DNA from: Beta vulgaris subsp. vulgaris
Lineage: Eukaryota; Streptophyta; Magnoliopsida; Caryophyllales; Amaranthaceae
Length of the DNA stretch: 64,000 nt
Direction: 5' to 3'
Assembly (NCBI RefSeq): GCF_026745355.1
Contig: NC_079210.1
Coordinates: 3,154,636-3,218,635 of the forward strand
Shown here: piece after piece, positions 24,700 through 36,619 of the stretch
Numbering within the stretch: the stretch's first letter is position 1
Layout of the letters: every line of letters begins with the position of its first letter
Position numbers and translations under genes: made by a program
The notes under the pieces: generated by a model
What the model was told of the DNA's origin: nothing
The model's database searches: none
Seen by the model: only the letters and a program-made list of their open reading frames with translations

Positions 24700-25958
24700 G
24701 AAAGTTGGAGACTTGTTGCAGTTGCTGAATTTTAGCTGATAACTTTTAATTTCTTTTCTCATCTTATGATATTGTTCTTCACAAGTGTGATCTAGATGTT
24801 GTGTAACTCAGAATTCTCATGATTCTTCTCACTTTTCACTAATTCATGTCCAAGTACTTTGGGCTTATTGGTTTGGCAAAGAGCTAATGTACATCCTTTC
24901 CAAAGAGCTACCGGTTTGATTACTATTCCAATCAAAAACTTTATTTCTTAAAAGGAATTAATCCTTTCCCTCTCAATGAAAAATTTGAAAAAAATTATAC
25001 ATTCTCGTTATTTGTATCCACAACTTAATTACAAGTTTCAATTTTGGATTATGAAATTATGAAACATAAAATTTTATTGAATTGGATCAATTAGTTTCTG
25101 AACTTGGGCAATGCTTTGCTTGGACCAAATGATCTTAAAGAATCCACACTATAATTGTGAAAATTAAGATCGGAAACCCATTGAATAAGGAGTGTCCAGG
25201 GGTGAATATAGTGCAACTCAATGAATATCAGTAAGAGAGTTTGAATGATCTATTGGTAGCTATTAATGGTTAAAACATCATTTTTCTTGTTAAAAGACCC
25301 ACCAATACAACATTAGGAACAAATAAAGTCTTTTAACTTTTCTAAATTATCCTCACATGAAAACTTGGAACAAGGAAAGGGTTGATTATGGTTGTTATGG
25401 TTCAATTTGATCGCAAATCTTAAGAGATGAAGGAGAGAAAAAAAAGACTTCGATAAACAGTGAGTAGAAGATAAGAGGTGTGTGGTTTAATGAAACGCGT
25501 ATGGTTCAATTTGATTACGGTTGTTATGGTTCAATTTGATCGCAAATCTTAAGAGATGAAGGAGAGAAAAAAAAGACTTCGATAAACAGTGAGGAGAAGA
25601 TAAGAGGTGTGTGGTTTAATGAAACGCGTATCACGCAACATTTATAAGATAATTACTAAACTACTTTACCCCGTATTATCGTGTAATAGTATAGGACTAT
25701 AGGCAAACATGATGTATTATTCTAGTATTCACCCTCAGGCCTCATCTCCATAATCAAAGAAAAATAATACTCATAAGATTTATAAGAATTTCTCCAATAA
25801 AGAGGACAAAAGAAAAAGGAAAAAACCTAACATAGGTTAATATAAATATCGTTGAATTCAACACATTTCTTCCTTTCTCATCCATCTTCAATTGGCGGGA
25901 AAAATGAACTGAGCAACGAAATACGCCATACTTCCGCAAGAAAGAGAGAGATAGAGAG
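24700..25958. other. Intergenic between lipase-like and PPR genes
   Basis: The first part is the 3' UTR of the lipase-like gene. A tandem duplication occupies 25384-25630. The last 250 bp are the likely promoter and short leader of the PPR gene. No further gene seen. Confidence 0.5.
25384..25630. repeat. 129-bp-period tandem duplication upstream of the PPR gene
   Basis: 'gattatggttgttatggttc' at 25384 recurs at 25513 as 'gattacggttgttatggttc'. The copies continue nearly identically to 'gtttaatgaaacgcgtat'. The second copy ends about 330 bp before the PPR start codon. Confidence 0.93.
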
Positions 25959-28382
25959 ATGGTACAATGCTTTATGCAACTCAATCGTGTTTCTCTCCCT
26001 ATTTTACTCAGCAAGTTTCGCTTTTTTCATGGCATTTCATTGGAAGAATACCCAGAATTGCTTGAACGTTGCATTCAAACTAAATCTCTTAAAGATGGCA
26101 AGATTATCCATCAGCAGATTCTTAAAAATGACGACTACCATGGAAATGTCAGTTCTTTCGCGCTCGAAAAGCTCGGCCGCTTGTATCTTACTTGCGGCCG
26201 AATTGGTAGTGCACGCCATGTGTTTGATGAAATTCCTGACCCAACTGTTATTATGTGGAATTTGATGATCCGGGCATATGCTTGGAATGGACCCTTTGAA
26301 GCTTCTGTTGATTTGTACTCCCAAATGTGCATTTCTGGGACCATCCCCACTAAGTTTACCTTCCCTTTTGTTCTTAAGGCATGTTCGAGTTTGAATGCAA
26401 TAGAACGCGGTGAAGAGATTCATAATCATGTTTTACGACTTGGGTTTGACTCGGATGTGTACGTTTCCACTGCTTTAGTCGATTTGTATGCAAAATGTGG
26501 GGAGATAGCTCGAGCTGAGAATGTCTTTTATGGCATGCAGTGTAGGGATATTGTGGCTTGGAATGCCATGATTGCTGGTTTTTCACTTCATGGGTTTTAT
26601 GATGATATGATGAGATTGGTTGTTGAAATGCAGCAAGCAGGAATAAGCCCTAACTCCTCTACTGTTGTGACTATATTACCAGCAATTGCTCAAGCTAGTG
26701 CCTTGACTCATGGGAAGGCGATCCATGCGTATTCTGTGAGGCAGGGATATAGCAATGCAGTTATGGTGGGGACAGGGCTTGTGGATATGTATGGGAAATG
26801 TGGATGCATTTCTTATGCTAGGACGATCTTTGAATTTTTGGGTGTCAGAAACGAAGTCACTTGGAGTGCAATGATTGGTGCATATGTTGTATCTGATCAC
26901 ATGAATGAAGCTTTGGGGTTGTTCAACCATATGTTGCTCGCAGAAGCTGGAAGTCCATCACTAGTTACTCTTTGTTGTGCACTTCGAGCTTGTACGAAGC
27001 TGATTGATCTAACTAATGGGAGAAGGATCCATGGTTGCATTTTGAAATCAGGGCATCTTTCAGATTTAATGGTTAGCAACACAACTCTTTCTATGTACGC
27101 AAAGTGTGGTATATTAGATGATGCTGTCAAGTTTTTTCAAGAAATGAATCCAATAGATAGAGTCTCTTATGGTGCAATGATTTCTGGGTGTGTCCAAAAC
27201 GGTAACACTCTTCAAGCCTTAAATTTCTTCAGGAATATGCAGTTTTCAGGATTTGATCCAGATGAGACTACTATGCTCTCCCTGCTACCAGCTTGTTCTC
27301 ATTTGGCTGCTTTAAAAAATGGGGCATGTGCCCATGGATATTCTGTAATTCGTGGTTTTGTGGCTGATACTTCAATCTGTAATGCGCTGATTGATATGTA
27401 TGCAAAGTGCGGAAAGGTCAAAACTGCTAGGGAAGTTTTTAATAGGATGAATAACCGTGACATTATCTCATGGAATACTATGATTGCCGGCTATGGTATT
27501 CATGGCCTTGGCTCAGATGCCCTTGCTTTATTTGATGAACTAAGAACTACAGATCTAATTCCGGATGACATAACATTCATTAGTCTTTTGATTGCTTGCA
27601 CTCATTCAGGTCTTGTTGTAGAAGGGAAATACTGGTTCAATGCTATGCGAGGGTTTCAGATTGTTCCTAGGATCGATCACTGTATATGTATGGTTGATCT
27701 ATTGGGTCGAGCAGGTCTTCTAGAGGAGGCTAGAAGTTTCATTGACAATATGCCATGCACACCCAATGTTCATGTATGGAGTGCCTTACTCGCTGCATGT
27801 AAAACCCACAAGGATGTTGAATTGGCTGAAGAGGCATCAAAGAGGATCCACAATCTGGGTCCTGAAAGTTCTGGAAATTTCGTGCTTTTGTCTAATATAT
27901 ACAGTTGTGCTGGGAGATGGGAGGATGCAGCTTCTGTTAGAATCACACAGAGAGATCAGGGTTTTAAGAAAAGGCCAGGATGTAGTTGGGTCGAGATAAA
28001 TGGCACTATACATGCATTTGTTGGTGGTGACTATTCACATCCACTATCAGAACAAATATATAAGAAATTAGAGGAGCTGCTGACTGATATGAAAAAGCTG
28101 GGGTATCAGGCAGTCTCCGGTGTTGTATTTCAGGATGTTGAAGAAGAAGAAAAGGAGCAAATTCTTCTTTATCATAGTGAAAAGTTAGCTATTGCATTTG
28201 CTACAATTAGTCTGAGCCAAAGCCAGCCGATTTTTGTTACCAAGAACTTGAGGGTTTGTGGTGACTGTCATGATGCTATTAAGTACATCACTCTTGTCAC
28301 CAAGAGGGAGATAACGGTTAGGGATACCAGTCGTTTCCACCATTTTAAAGATGGTGCATGCAATTGTGGAGATTTTTGGTAA
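25959..28382 (+). CDS. Pentatricopeptide repeat protein, PLS class with E/E+ and DYW domains, intronless, 807 aa
   Basis: PLS-class PPR proteins bind organelle transcripts one base per repeat, and their DYW domain deaminates C to U. The N-terminus MVQCFMQLNRVSLPILLSKF is basic/hydrophobic and fits an organelle transit peptide. About fifteen repeats follow, with signatures such as VSTALVDLYAKCGEIARAE, MSNTTLSMYAKC-like and ICNALIDMYAKCGKVKTA, then the E region (PNVHVWSALLAACKTH) and PG box (KKRPGCSWVEI). The deaminase centre is intact: HSEKLAIAF (His near residue 738) and CGDCHDA (near 767), the HxE...CxxC zinc site. The protein ends in DFW rather than DYW, a frequent variant. Absence of introns is normal for this family. 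Target site and orthologue cannot be read from sequence. Confidence 0.95.
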   Translation: MVQCFMQLNRVSLPILLSKFRFFHGISLEEYPELLERCIQTKSLKDGKIIHQQILKNDDYHGNVSSFALEKLGRLYLTCGRIGSARHVFDEIPDPTVIMWNLMIRAYAWNGPFEASVDLYSQMCISGTIPTKFTFPFVLKACSSLNAIERGEEIHNHVLRLGFDSDVYVSTALVDLYAKCGEIARAENVFYGMQCRDIVAWNAMIAGFSLHGFYDDMMRLVVEMQQAGISPNSSTVVTILPAIAQASALTHGKAIHAYSVRQGYSNAVMVGTGLVDMYGKCGCISYARTIFEFLGVRNEVTWSAMIGAYVVSDHMNEALGLFNHMLLAEAGSPSLVTLCCALRACTKLIDLTNGRRIHGCILKSGHLSDLMVSNTTLSMYAKCGILDDAVKFFQEMNPIDRVSYGAMISGCVQNGNTLQALNFFRNMQFSGFDPDETTMLSLLPACSHLAALKNGACAHGYSVIRGFVADTSICNALIDMYAKCGKVKTAREVFNRMNNRDIISWNTMIAGYGIHGLGSDALALFDELRTTDLIPDDITFISLLIACTHSGLVVEGKYWFNAMRGFQIVPRIDHCICMVDLLGRAGLLEEARSFIDNMPCTPNVHVWSALLAACKTHKDVELAEEASKRIHNLGPESSGNFVLLSNIYSCAGRWEDAASVRITQRDQGFKKRPGCSWVEINGTIHAFVGGDYSHPLSEQIYKKLEELLTDMKKLGYQAVSGVVFQDVEEEEKEQILLYHSEKLAIAFATISLSQSQPIFVTKNLRVCGDCHDAIKYITLVTKREITVRDTSRFHHFKDGACNCGDFW

Positions 28383-29696
28383 CCTTTTGGGACAAACGTA
28401 ATGATATATATTCTTGTGAAGAGACATATTTGCTACTCTGACTTGTTCTGCTGAAGGCCAAGATCATAGAGTTTCAGGACAGGTAATATCTTCTTCTCAT
28501 TTATGATTACACTAACTATTGACAAAACTAAAGGAGATCAGAGTTCACAGCTCATATTAAGGCCTTGTGGTTGATAGGAAAGCACATTGAAGCATAATCA
28601 TGTCTTATAGAAGTCTCTCGGCCAAGGTTGGTTGCTGTGTAACAGCATGGTCCCATATCAAAATCTGCTTGTTCAATCGGGCTATGCTAACTGAAGTAAC
28701 AGATTAGACTTCAGAACCATGTTTTCCCATGTGAAGGTTGATAACCAGGTAGTTGGGTTTATGGTTGAATGAAGAAGGAACAAGCAGCCGATCACTTTTT
28801 CTTTTGATAGAAAACGTGGTGCTTGCTGCTTCATCATTTCCAACATAAGCACGATTATCAACCATTAGAGTCACTTGGAAACTGTTGTACAAGATGGGTA
28901 TTTAATTATGAATCCCAATGTTCTATACGCTAGCAACCGTGGAGTTTCTCTTCTGCTAGCATGACATCCTAAGAGGTACAACACTTTCCTTGTCACTCAT
29001 AATTTGTTATGATGAGCGAAGCGAAATTTTTTTTTGAGAAATTATTGCATGGTAAAACAGGACAAAGGAGATTGGACCCGTTCTACAGATAGGGGGACAA
29101 AAATAAATTTCTAGATGACTGGATGCTTCATGTACAGGTTACGCTGCTTTCGATAACATAGGACGAGAATGACATAAGTGGAGCTGAGATCCTGGCAATA
29201 GATAAGATGATTGAATTTTCTCTCCTCGAACTAGAGTGCTCATTTGTGCCTGATTCATCAAATACAGGCTTCGGTGTGAAAGAGGATAATGGAGGTTCAA
29301 AGGAGCATGGGTTATTTCTCGCTAAAAAGTTTTAATGTCATTCATAATGGAAGTAGAGCATTGATAACTCTCGTAAAAGAGTGCCAAATAGTGTTCTCTA
29401 TTGAATATTGAAGAGGTTTTAGCAGTTGAAAGTAACAACTTGGAAGAGGTTTTACTGATTGTCATTCATTTGGACCAATTGTTCTGAACTTGTTTCTTTT
29501 ATTTTCTTTTCTTGACGGGGATTATCTCAACTTAAAGAAGAACTCGACTAAGATCTGCTGGAACCTAGCAGCTAGCAGCTAGCTCAGAAGTTTGGAAGAT
29601 AGCAATGACACATTTTATTTTGTTTCTTGTACCTTAGTTTGGTGGGACTTGGGAGATGCTGTTATACCTGTGCGATTATTCATCATAAGTTGTAGA
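28383..29696. other. 3' flank of the PPR gene, no further gene recognised
   Basis: Presumed 3' UTR with some splice-like signals (acag|gtaat near 28480), followed by unremarkable sequence up to the hAT-like element. Short open frames have no recognisable family. Confidence 0.45.
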
Positions 29697-30210
29697 TAGA
29701 GATGGCAATGGATAGGATTTGGATAGTCTAGGGTTAGACCTGAACCCATACCCTAATTTTTGGAAGTAGACGCATACCCTACCCGTACTCATAGGATAAA
29801 TTTTTTTAGGACCCTTGCCCGTACCCATAGGGTCCGATAGAGTAGGGTCTAGGGTCTAAAATGGGTCCAATACAAAAAAAAATCGTTTATATTTTCACGT
29901 GTATATAAAATTCTTAAGCACAATTCTATATATTAATTTTGCAATTAGCTTACTTAATATCACATATTCACATTCCATAGCAATACATAGTTTTTGCACA
30001 TCCCAAAAGTCTCATAAATCAAAATATAAATAAAGAGAGTGACATTGTGATAGTGAGAGACAAAGAGTAGGGAAGGAGAGTGCGAGTAGAGCGAGAGAGT
30101 GACACTGTGATAGTGAGAGATTGAGAGAGTAAGAGTAGAGTGAAAGATAAGACGTGATTACGATTTGCGGCTAAGGTTCCTAAGTGAGAGAGTGACACTA
30201 TATGTATGTG

Positions 30211-30245
<35 letters not shown>

Positions 30246-30579
30246 GTATATATATGTATATATATGTATATGTATGTATATATATATATATGTATGTATA
30301 TATATATATGTATGTATATATATATATGTATGTATATATATATATGTATGTATATATATATATATGTATGTATATATATATATATATATATATTAATTTT
30401 TAAAAATAAAAATATATATTTTAATTGGTGTGGGTCTATGGGTAGGGTCTGGATATTTGAGGATTAGACCATTACACTATCCTTTACCCGATAGTACTAG
30501 GACCCATACCCTAACTTTTTCCATATGGTTCAAAAAATGGGTGGGTCTGGGTAGGGTCTTGGACCCATTACCATTCCTG
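29697..30579. mobile_element. hAT-like non-autonomous element, 883 bp, containing a TA/TG microsatellite
   Basis: The left end TAGAGATGGCAATGGATAGG and the right end (reverse complement CAGGAATGGTAATGGGTCC) form an imperfect TIR. Flanking 8-mers gttgtaga (29689-29696) and gttgtagg (30580-30587) differ at one base, fitting an 8-bp hAT TSD. The subterminal parts are rich in 'agggtctag', 'ggacccata' and 'tagggt' words in inverted arrangement. No transposase frame. Confidence 0.75.
30199..30393. repeat. TA/TG-rich microsatellite with higher-order period
   Basis: About 195 bp of alternating (ta)n interrupted by 'tgtatg'. Several blocks of the form 'tatatatatatgtatg' repeat every 16-20 bp. Open frames here are pure repeat translation (Tyr/Ile/Met/Val/Cys) and not genes. 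Confidence 0.95.
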
Positions 30580-30587
30580 GTTGTAGG

Positions 30588-31706
30588 AATGGGTTTTAGA
30601 ATTTTTTTTTCTGAGCTGAGAGTAAGTCAAGGGTGGACGACTTGCAAGTTTCTCTTGTTAATAATGTCTTCCTTGTATCAATATGGGGGATTTCTTGAGT
30701 TTTCTGTTGGAGTAATGGCTCTGAAAAAGCCTTCTATAATTTGCTCTTTGCACATTTTCGTGGATCTGCGCATTGCCATTAACCCATTATTAGTCCCATA
30801 CTATGCACATTTTGGTGAATGCACGACCGCTCGTATACAGTCGCACGACCACTTCTACAAATTAATTTGCACGATCGATCATGCACGATCTTCCAACATT
30901 TGTGACAGCGTTTTTATTGCCTTTAATGCGTTGTAAGTTGTAAGTTGTAACTTGTAACATCAATATTAGGATTAAAGAGAGGCTTTTACTAACTTAATTC
31001 TTATTAGTATATGTAGATGCAATTAAGCTTGGTTACTCTATCCGTCTCTGTTTTTTGTTGAGAGTTTACATGAAATTAGTCTCCTTCAAAATGAGTATGT
31101 CATCTACCAATTTGTTCAAGTTTTATGACGTAAATTTGGCGTTACCACATAGAAAATGGCAAACATCACAATTATTGTTAAAAAAAAGTAATTATATGTT
31201 ATATTACAAAGAAAAAATTGACAACAATCAAGTGAAATTTTAAGGTAGAGCTTCCACCTTAAATCACAAGTTTAGAACTCATAGCTATAGCCTATAAGAT
31301 TGACATATATGGCAATTGTGTCCCCTAAATGAAATAAAAATGAAATTAGACACTATCCGGTCCTAATTATAACTGGTTTACTTTTAAAGGTTTCAACTTT
31401 CAATTGACTTGGAACGCAAATTTTAAGGAACATCTCAAATCAGCATTCATCTTTAAAATTCGTTAAATACTTTCTCTGTTATGTTTTTAATGAAACATAG
31501 AGAATTAACATGGGGATTTAGGAGAGGAGAGAGATAAAGATATAAGAAAAGGAAGGACCCATGTAATGAAGAAAGAGATAATGAGAAGTCATTTCTAACC
31601 GAAAATTTTCTAAATTAGAACCAATTTGAACAGTTTTGTTCAAGATAACTTTTCCTGTGGTATAGTTAGCCAAAACAATAGCGTATTTTTTTTTTTAAAA
31701 AAAATA
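30588..31706. other. Intergenic, nothing recognised
   Basis: AT-rich sequence with no supported gene, RNA gene or defined element. Confidence 0.45.
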
Positions 31707-31795
31707 CTCCCCTTGTAATGAATTACTAGCAACATTTAGTATTATTCTGAGAGGTAAAATATACAATTAGTGCTAGTAATTCGTTATGTAGGGAG
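31707..31795. mobile_element. Very short Stowaway-like MITE, 89 bp
   Basis: The left end CTCCCCTTGTAATGAATTAC and the right end (reverse complement CTCCCTACATAACGAATTAC) form long inverted repeats that continue into 'tagca'. The element is flanked by TA dinucleotides (31705-31706 and 31796-31797). The right half recurs at 33525-33575 as part of a larger duplication. Confidence 0.8.
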
Positions 31796-31821
31796 TAGTA
31801 TATAAAACCCAACATATAACC

Positions 31822-32799
31822 TTGGAGCTAGACATATTCTCCACAAGCGGCACAACATCCCCACCGATCAATGTCCCAATTGCAACATCCAAAGTGAAAC
31901 ACTTAACCATCTATTTCTCACTTGCCATAAGGCCACTTCACTATGATCGTCCCGACAAACAAAAGAATGGCTACAATTGTCTTTCCCTAATATCCCACTT
32001 CCACTCCTTCAATTGCTACAAAACCTCAAAAGTAACTGGAATTTAAGGAAATTTATTTTTCTCTTATATAATTTATGGAAAGAACGAAATGTTGCCACAT
32101 TCTCCAATGAAACATGGTCCTTCCATCGAGTCCTACATTGAGGAGAATTCAACCATTCTAGAATGGATCACCATGTCCTATATTGATAAGTTACATTATG
32201 CAGGATATCCTTTAAAGGGAACACTACCCCCTTCCCATTCCCCCACATCCTCTCCCATCTTAGTTTCATGGCTCCCCCCACCGGCCACCACTACACTACC
32301 TCAAACTCAACTTTGATGGCTCTGTAAAAAGCAGAGCGCCAGTGATGGGGTTTCATCATCGGAATTCATAAAAGCTGAACCTCTACATGTTATGGCCTTC
32401 AATCTTGGCTTAACGCCGGTTTTCGTGGCCGAGGCTTCAGTCTTCACAAGGGCATCCTATTGGCAAAAATTACTCATAACATCATGAACCTCAAAATCGA
32501 AGGAGATAACATCCTCGTCATCAACACCGTGAAAAATATTTGGCAAATCCAAGCTATCATTCGAGATATCCAAATTCTCCTCCAGCATTTCAACTCATGG
32601 GACATCTTACACGTTTATCGGAAGCAAACAGGACAACAACTGGATAGCAAATGTCGATCATCTTGTATATTCTTTTTTACTATAGATCTTTGTAATGCTC
32701 CGGCTCTCTCATGTATTTTTTGTAACCAACGCATTAGGAGTTCCCCTTGAGCGAAGAGTCTCCTAATGCTTTTTCTTCTTATCTATATATAAAAAAAAA
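31822..32799 (+). mobile_element. 5'-truncated LINE (non-LTR retrotransposon) 3' end, decayed
   Basis: Frames with stops encode the C-terminal part of a plant LINE: a degraded zf-RVT-like start, then an RNase H-like domain. That domain contains LKLNFDGSVKSR (from 32300), FNLGLTPVFVAEAS in another frame, and AKITHNIMNLKIEGDN followed by ILVINTVKNIWQ. The element ends in a 3' UTR and a short A tail (32791-32799). Comparison with the uninterrupted paralogous segment at 33600-33613 shows where it was inserted: after 'catataacc' and before 'ttatcaagg'. Confidence 0.75.
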
Positions 32800-32945
32800 T
32801 TATCAAGGTGATGTTTATGAATTTAAATTAAAAGTATTATTTAATTTAAAAATGTATTTTTTAAAACTAAATGTACCACCTTTTTGTAGTGATGTGAACA
32901 AAATGTATAGAACATTCTGAATCGGGCAAACTCTTATCTAACAAA
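32800..32945. repeat. Right half of duplicated segment (copy 1), interrupted by the LINE
   Basis: Matches 33613-33750 ('ttatcaagg' followed by 'aatttaaaaatgta', 'accacctttt' and 'gaacattctgaa'-type sequence) with about 10% differences. The left half of copy 1 is 31749-31821, matching 33525-33600. Copy 2 is continuous, so copy 1 received the LINE after duplication. Confidence 0.85.
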
Positions 32946-33524
32946 TTTTCAATTGACGACATATTCTCTCTATTTGTTTATTTATTTCACCACATAGTAA
33001 CATAAATTATAAACTAACACTATTACAAAAAGGCATATAAGTAGATGAACTATTCAGGCATTGATTTTCAATAAAATATTAAATAATGATACAAATTTGA
33101 AGCAGCGACACACAAGTTTCATGACCCGTTCCATACCTGAAGCGATCCAAAACCAAGTACGACATAACCCATACACACAAACCGATAACTAACGACATCA
33201 ACTTGACTCGAACCTAACCCAAAAACGTGTCTTAACCTGATAAGTATCTGACCCACGCATGGCCTGAACTTGAAAGCACCCGCTACAAACTTGTAATAAA
33301 CCCGACCCGACACCACATGACAACGATAGATGACTTGTCCTGAAATTGGCCTCCCAGAACCCGAAAGAAGAAAAAATTGAGGCAGACCTGACCGAATTAC
33401 GATCGTTCCCGACTTGCATCCGATCTGTTTGATTTATTGACCTGATACGACCTGACCGAACATGACCTGAAACGCGCGATGACCCAACCTGAACCTGACT
33501 CGAGTAACTGAATTGACAGCTAGT
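32946..33524. repeat. Gene-free, contains a CGACC/ACCTGA-rich repeat relic
   Basis: From about 33105 to 33500 the sequence is dominated by words such as 'gacccga', 'acctgac' and 'tgacccaac', a composition typical of decayed hAT-like MITEs. No clean termini were found. Open frames on the minus strand are composition artefacts. Confidence 0.45.
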
Positions 33525-33750
33525 GAGAGGTAGAACATTCAATTGTTGCTAGTAATTCGTTATGGAGGGATTACTATATAAAAACCCATCATATAACCTG
33601 ATTACAGGTATATTATCAAGGGAATGTTTATGGTTTTAACTTAAAAGTATTATTTAATTTAAAAATGTATTTTTAAAACTAAATATACCACCTTTTGTAG
33701 TGATCTGAACAAAATGTATACAACATTCTGAATTGGGCAAATTCTTACCC
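33525..33750. repeat. Duplicated segment, copy 2 (uninterrupted)
   Basis: Direct repeat of 31749-31821 joined to 32800-32945. It ends about 30 bp before the proposed transcribed leader of the FAX2 gene, so it lies in that gene's promoter region. Confidence 0.85.
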
Positions 33751-33779
33751 TAACCCTCTTTACAAATTTTGCACTTCAC

Positions 33780-36619
33780 GATACTCTCTCTCTGTTCATC
33801 CATTGCAGCTTTTTCATCTTAAAAAGTTCGCTTTATCTCTCACAATCTCGAATCTTCAGCATCAAATTACCTTTCCTTAGTTTGAGGAACAGATAAGAAG
33901 AGTGAGAAACGGGCTGCAGGCAATTCAATCCTTTGTCAACGAGACCAGAAACTTGGATCTTCCAAAAATTTGAAGGTTCGTTTAGGATTTAAATTTATTT
34001 AAAGCTGTAAAATTTTACATTGTATCTTACCCAAATTTGAGCAAAAAATTAGAATTTATATCTTGATTTTTTTCCCCATTTATTTAGCTAAAAAAAAAAA
34101 AACAGATGTTGGGGTTTCAGTTGAACCCCCTAAAACATGAGAATTATATGTTATGCAGTAGGAAAATTTGTTCTTCGTCCAGAAGATAGTTCATTGTGGA
34201 CTATGGTTGATATGTGATCGATTGTTGTATGTCAACTTTTATATAATATCATTTTAAGTAGCATTTTTACACAAATCTTTAGTTGGTGTTATTGATGACC
34301 TTAAACAATTGGATAGATCAATGTAGAGGGACATTTGAAGCCGAATTCAGGTTGATTTTGTTTACCCTGCCATTTTTGGTGAGTGTACTCTTCATGCTAG
34401 TTATACTAAAGATTACTTCCTCCGTTTCATAATACTCGCTACACTTTCCATTGTGGGAAGTTTCACGTTACCTGCTACATTTCCTTTTTGGGCAATAAAC
34501 TCTCTCTATCCCTCTCCTCCCACATGGGTCCCTTTTCTTTTTATTCTTTACCTCTCTCTTCTTCAAAAATTGACCAGAAGTCCGTGAATGGAGAAGTGTA
34601 ACGAGTAAAATGAAACGTGGAAGTATATATAATCGTGCGTGGACAACAGTGAAATCATAATCATTAGGTTAACAAGAATTTGCTGGCAAATTTATGGAGT
34701 TGAGGAGTTGTTGTGGCAAAGATGTACGCGAAGTTCCCCTAAAAGTCTGAAATTAAGAAGAAAATGATTAGCATTGTAAAGCACTTGTGTTGACTACTTA
34801 TACTCTGACATGAAGACGGACACTTAACATTCCATTTTTGGACCAAAAACAAAGTTTTGACTTTTGACACATGGTCTTGTACCTGTCTCTGTTAATGGTA
34901 ACACGTCTTAATACACATGTAGTTCAGTTGAGATCAGTTGTGATCTGTTTGATATTCTAGATAATTTAGGATGTAATAGGATGGAGGTGGTGGTTGTACT
35001 GTAGTAGTGAAACCAAGCAAAAACAGATCAAACTGTAATGTTCTTGTGAGCTGTCCTTTCTTTCTTGATTTGTTTGGGTGGATTTTGTGTAATGGTTATT
35101 TTGGTTAGCGTTAAGTAGTTGTTAACTGTGGGGGTTAGTTCAGAATCATTTCCTGTTAATTGCTATTGCACGTATTTTAAGCAAGTTGCTCCATATTTTC
35201 ATGTCACATGAAGAATGATCATTCGATCTTGGTGTATTCTGCAAAAGGTTGTTGGCTAGTTTACTAAAATTTTCTGGCTTGATCACTCTGCTGTCATGTC
35301 ACGGGTGGCTGTGCATAAAAAAAAAAAATATGTGGGAAGCTCTGTAGCTCAGATGAATCTTTGTGCCCGAACAATGTGAATTTTTATTTGTGAACTATCT
35401 TGTGTTGAATTTGCGATTCGATGCGGTTATAAGAAAGAAGTATATATTAGCTGTTGTTGAGATTTTGATTGATGGGTGCGCCTGAGTCTGAAGTGATATT
35501 TTTTGATGGAGTTGACTATAGATGTCATAGTTGTTACTTGCAGATCTAGATGTGTGTATGCATATGTCTGTTTAAATGTTGAGATTAATGTTGTTCCTTA
35601 TCGAGATCAGTTTATTGACCAGAATCTCAGGCAAATAACCTTTTATCACAGCAATATCCTGTCCTTGACTTTAGGGTTTTGCGAGATTTAGACTTAATCA
35701 GTCACAGTCACAACTATAAGTCTATAACTAGGATTATTAACCAAAAAACATCACCAAGGGGAGGTCAAATTTCAAAACCACGCCTTAACTTTAAATAATT
35801 AAATAACTATTAGAATACCCTAATCACACCGCGCTTAATTGGCTTAATTGAAAAATCTTAACTAGATAACATGTACCCAACCCCACCTGCATTCTCTTAT
35901 GTCCCGACCACAGCGACTTCCCCTTCCCCTCGACAGTTCCAGATATGTCCTCTCCTCCTTTCATGCCATCTCCATCATCAGCTTAATTCAAAATTTCTCT
36001 CTCCCCTGCAATTTTTTTTATTTTTTAAAGTAGTCTTGATTAGGGATTTCTATAGTTATTTGGATGATTAATGTTAAGGGGTGGATCTAAGGATGTTACT
36101 GAAGACTTAGGCGTGGTTTCAAATTATTATTTTTAGTTTGGTATGGTTTTGAGAATTTGACATTCACTTGAGTGTGGTTTTTGGTTATTGATCCAATAAC
36201 CATATTCTGCAAAATGTGGACGTCTGGAGGGGTAGGGAGTCTCACTGTCCATAGTTCTATTAGACTCATTGAAATATGGCTGATTTTCAAGATATTGCTT
36301 CAATGTGGCTTCTCTCTAACATAACCACTGGCTTTAATTAAGGGCTTGGAAGTTGTTCATGGATCATATTTTTGTAGAGCCCGTACATTCATGTATATAG
36401 TCTACAAAGTTTTTGGAAATACTAAGGCTATCCCTTTGTATATAATTGTTGTCGTAGAGCTTTTTCTTACCCTCCCAGACACGAAATAATAGAGCTTTTC
36501 CTTGTCTTCCTATGAGGTACTTTTGGAGGCTGTCCTTTTCAAGTCTGTGAAGAGTTGACATAGAGTTATCTTGTGTATTTTATGTCTTTCCCTCACCTGA
36601 AACTCTATTGTTATGACAG
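33780..36619 (+). promoter_or_regulatory. Probable FAX2 leader: 5' UTR exon plus 2.6-kb 5' UTR intron
   Basis: A CT-rich leader (about 33780-33974) is followed by a donor, ttgaag|gttcgt. The acceptor ttatgacag ends at 36619, immediately before the ATG at 36620. The intron holds a Stowaway MITE (34416-34623) and otherwise no recognisable feature. Inferred from splice signals and composition. Confidence 0.5.
34416..34623. mobile_element. Stowaway-type MITE, 208 bp
   Basis: The left end CTTCCTCCGTTTCATAATAC and the right end (reverse complement CTTCCACGTTTCATTTTACT) are inverted and continue through 'tcgctacac'/'gtgtaacga'. Flanked by TA at 34414-34415 and 34624-34625. Confidence 0.88.

Noticed and set aside
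25852..26429. Plus and minus frames overlapping the PPR start
   Set aside because: Out of frame with the clear 807-codon PPR gene and without family resemblance.
30165..30467. Three overlapping Tyr/Ile/Met-rich open frames
   Set aside because: Pure translation of the TA/TG microsatellite.
33119..33542. Two minus-strand frames (65 and 114 codons)
   Set aside because: Composition artefacts of a CGACC/ACCTGA-rich repeat.
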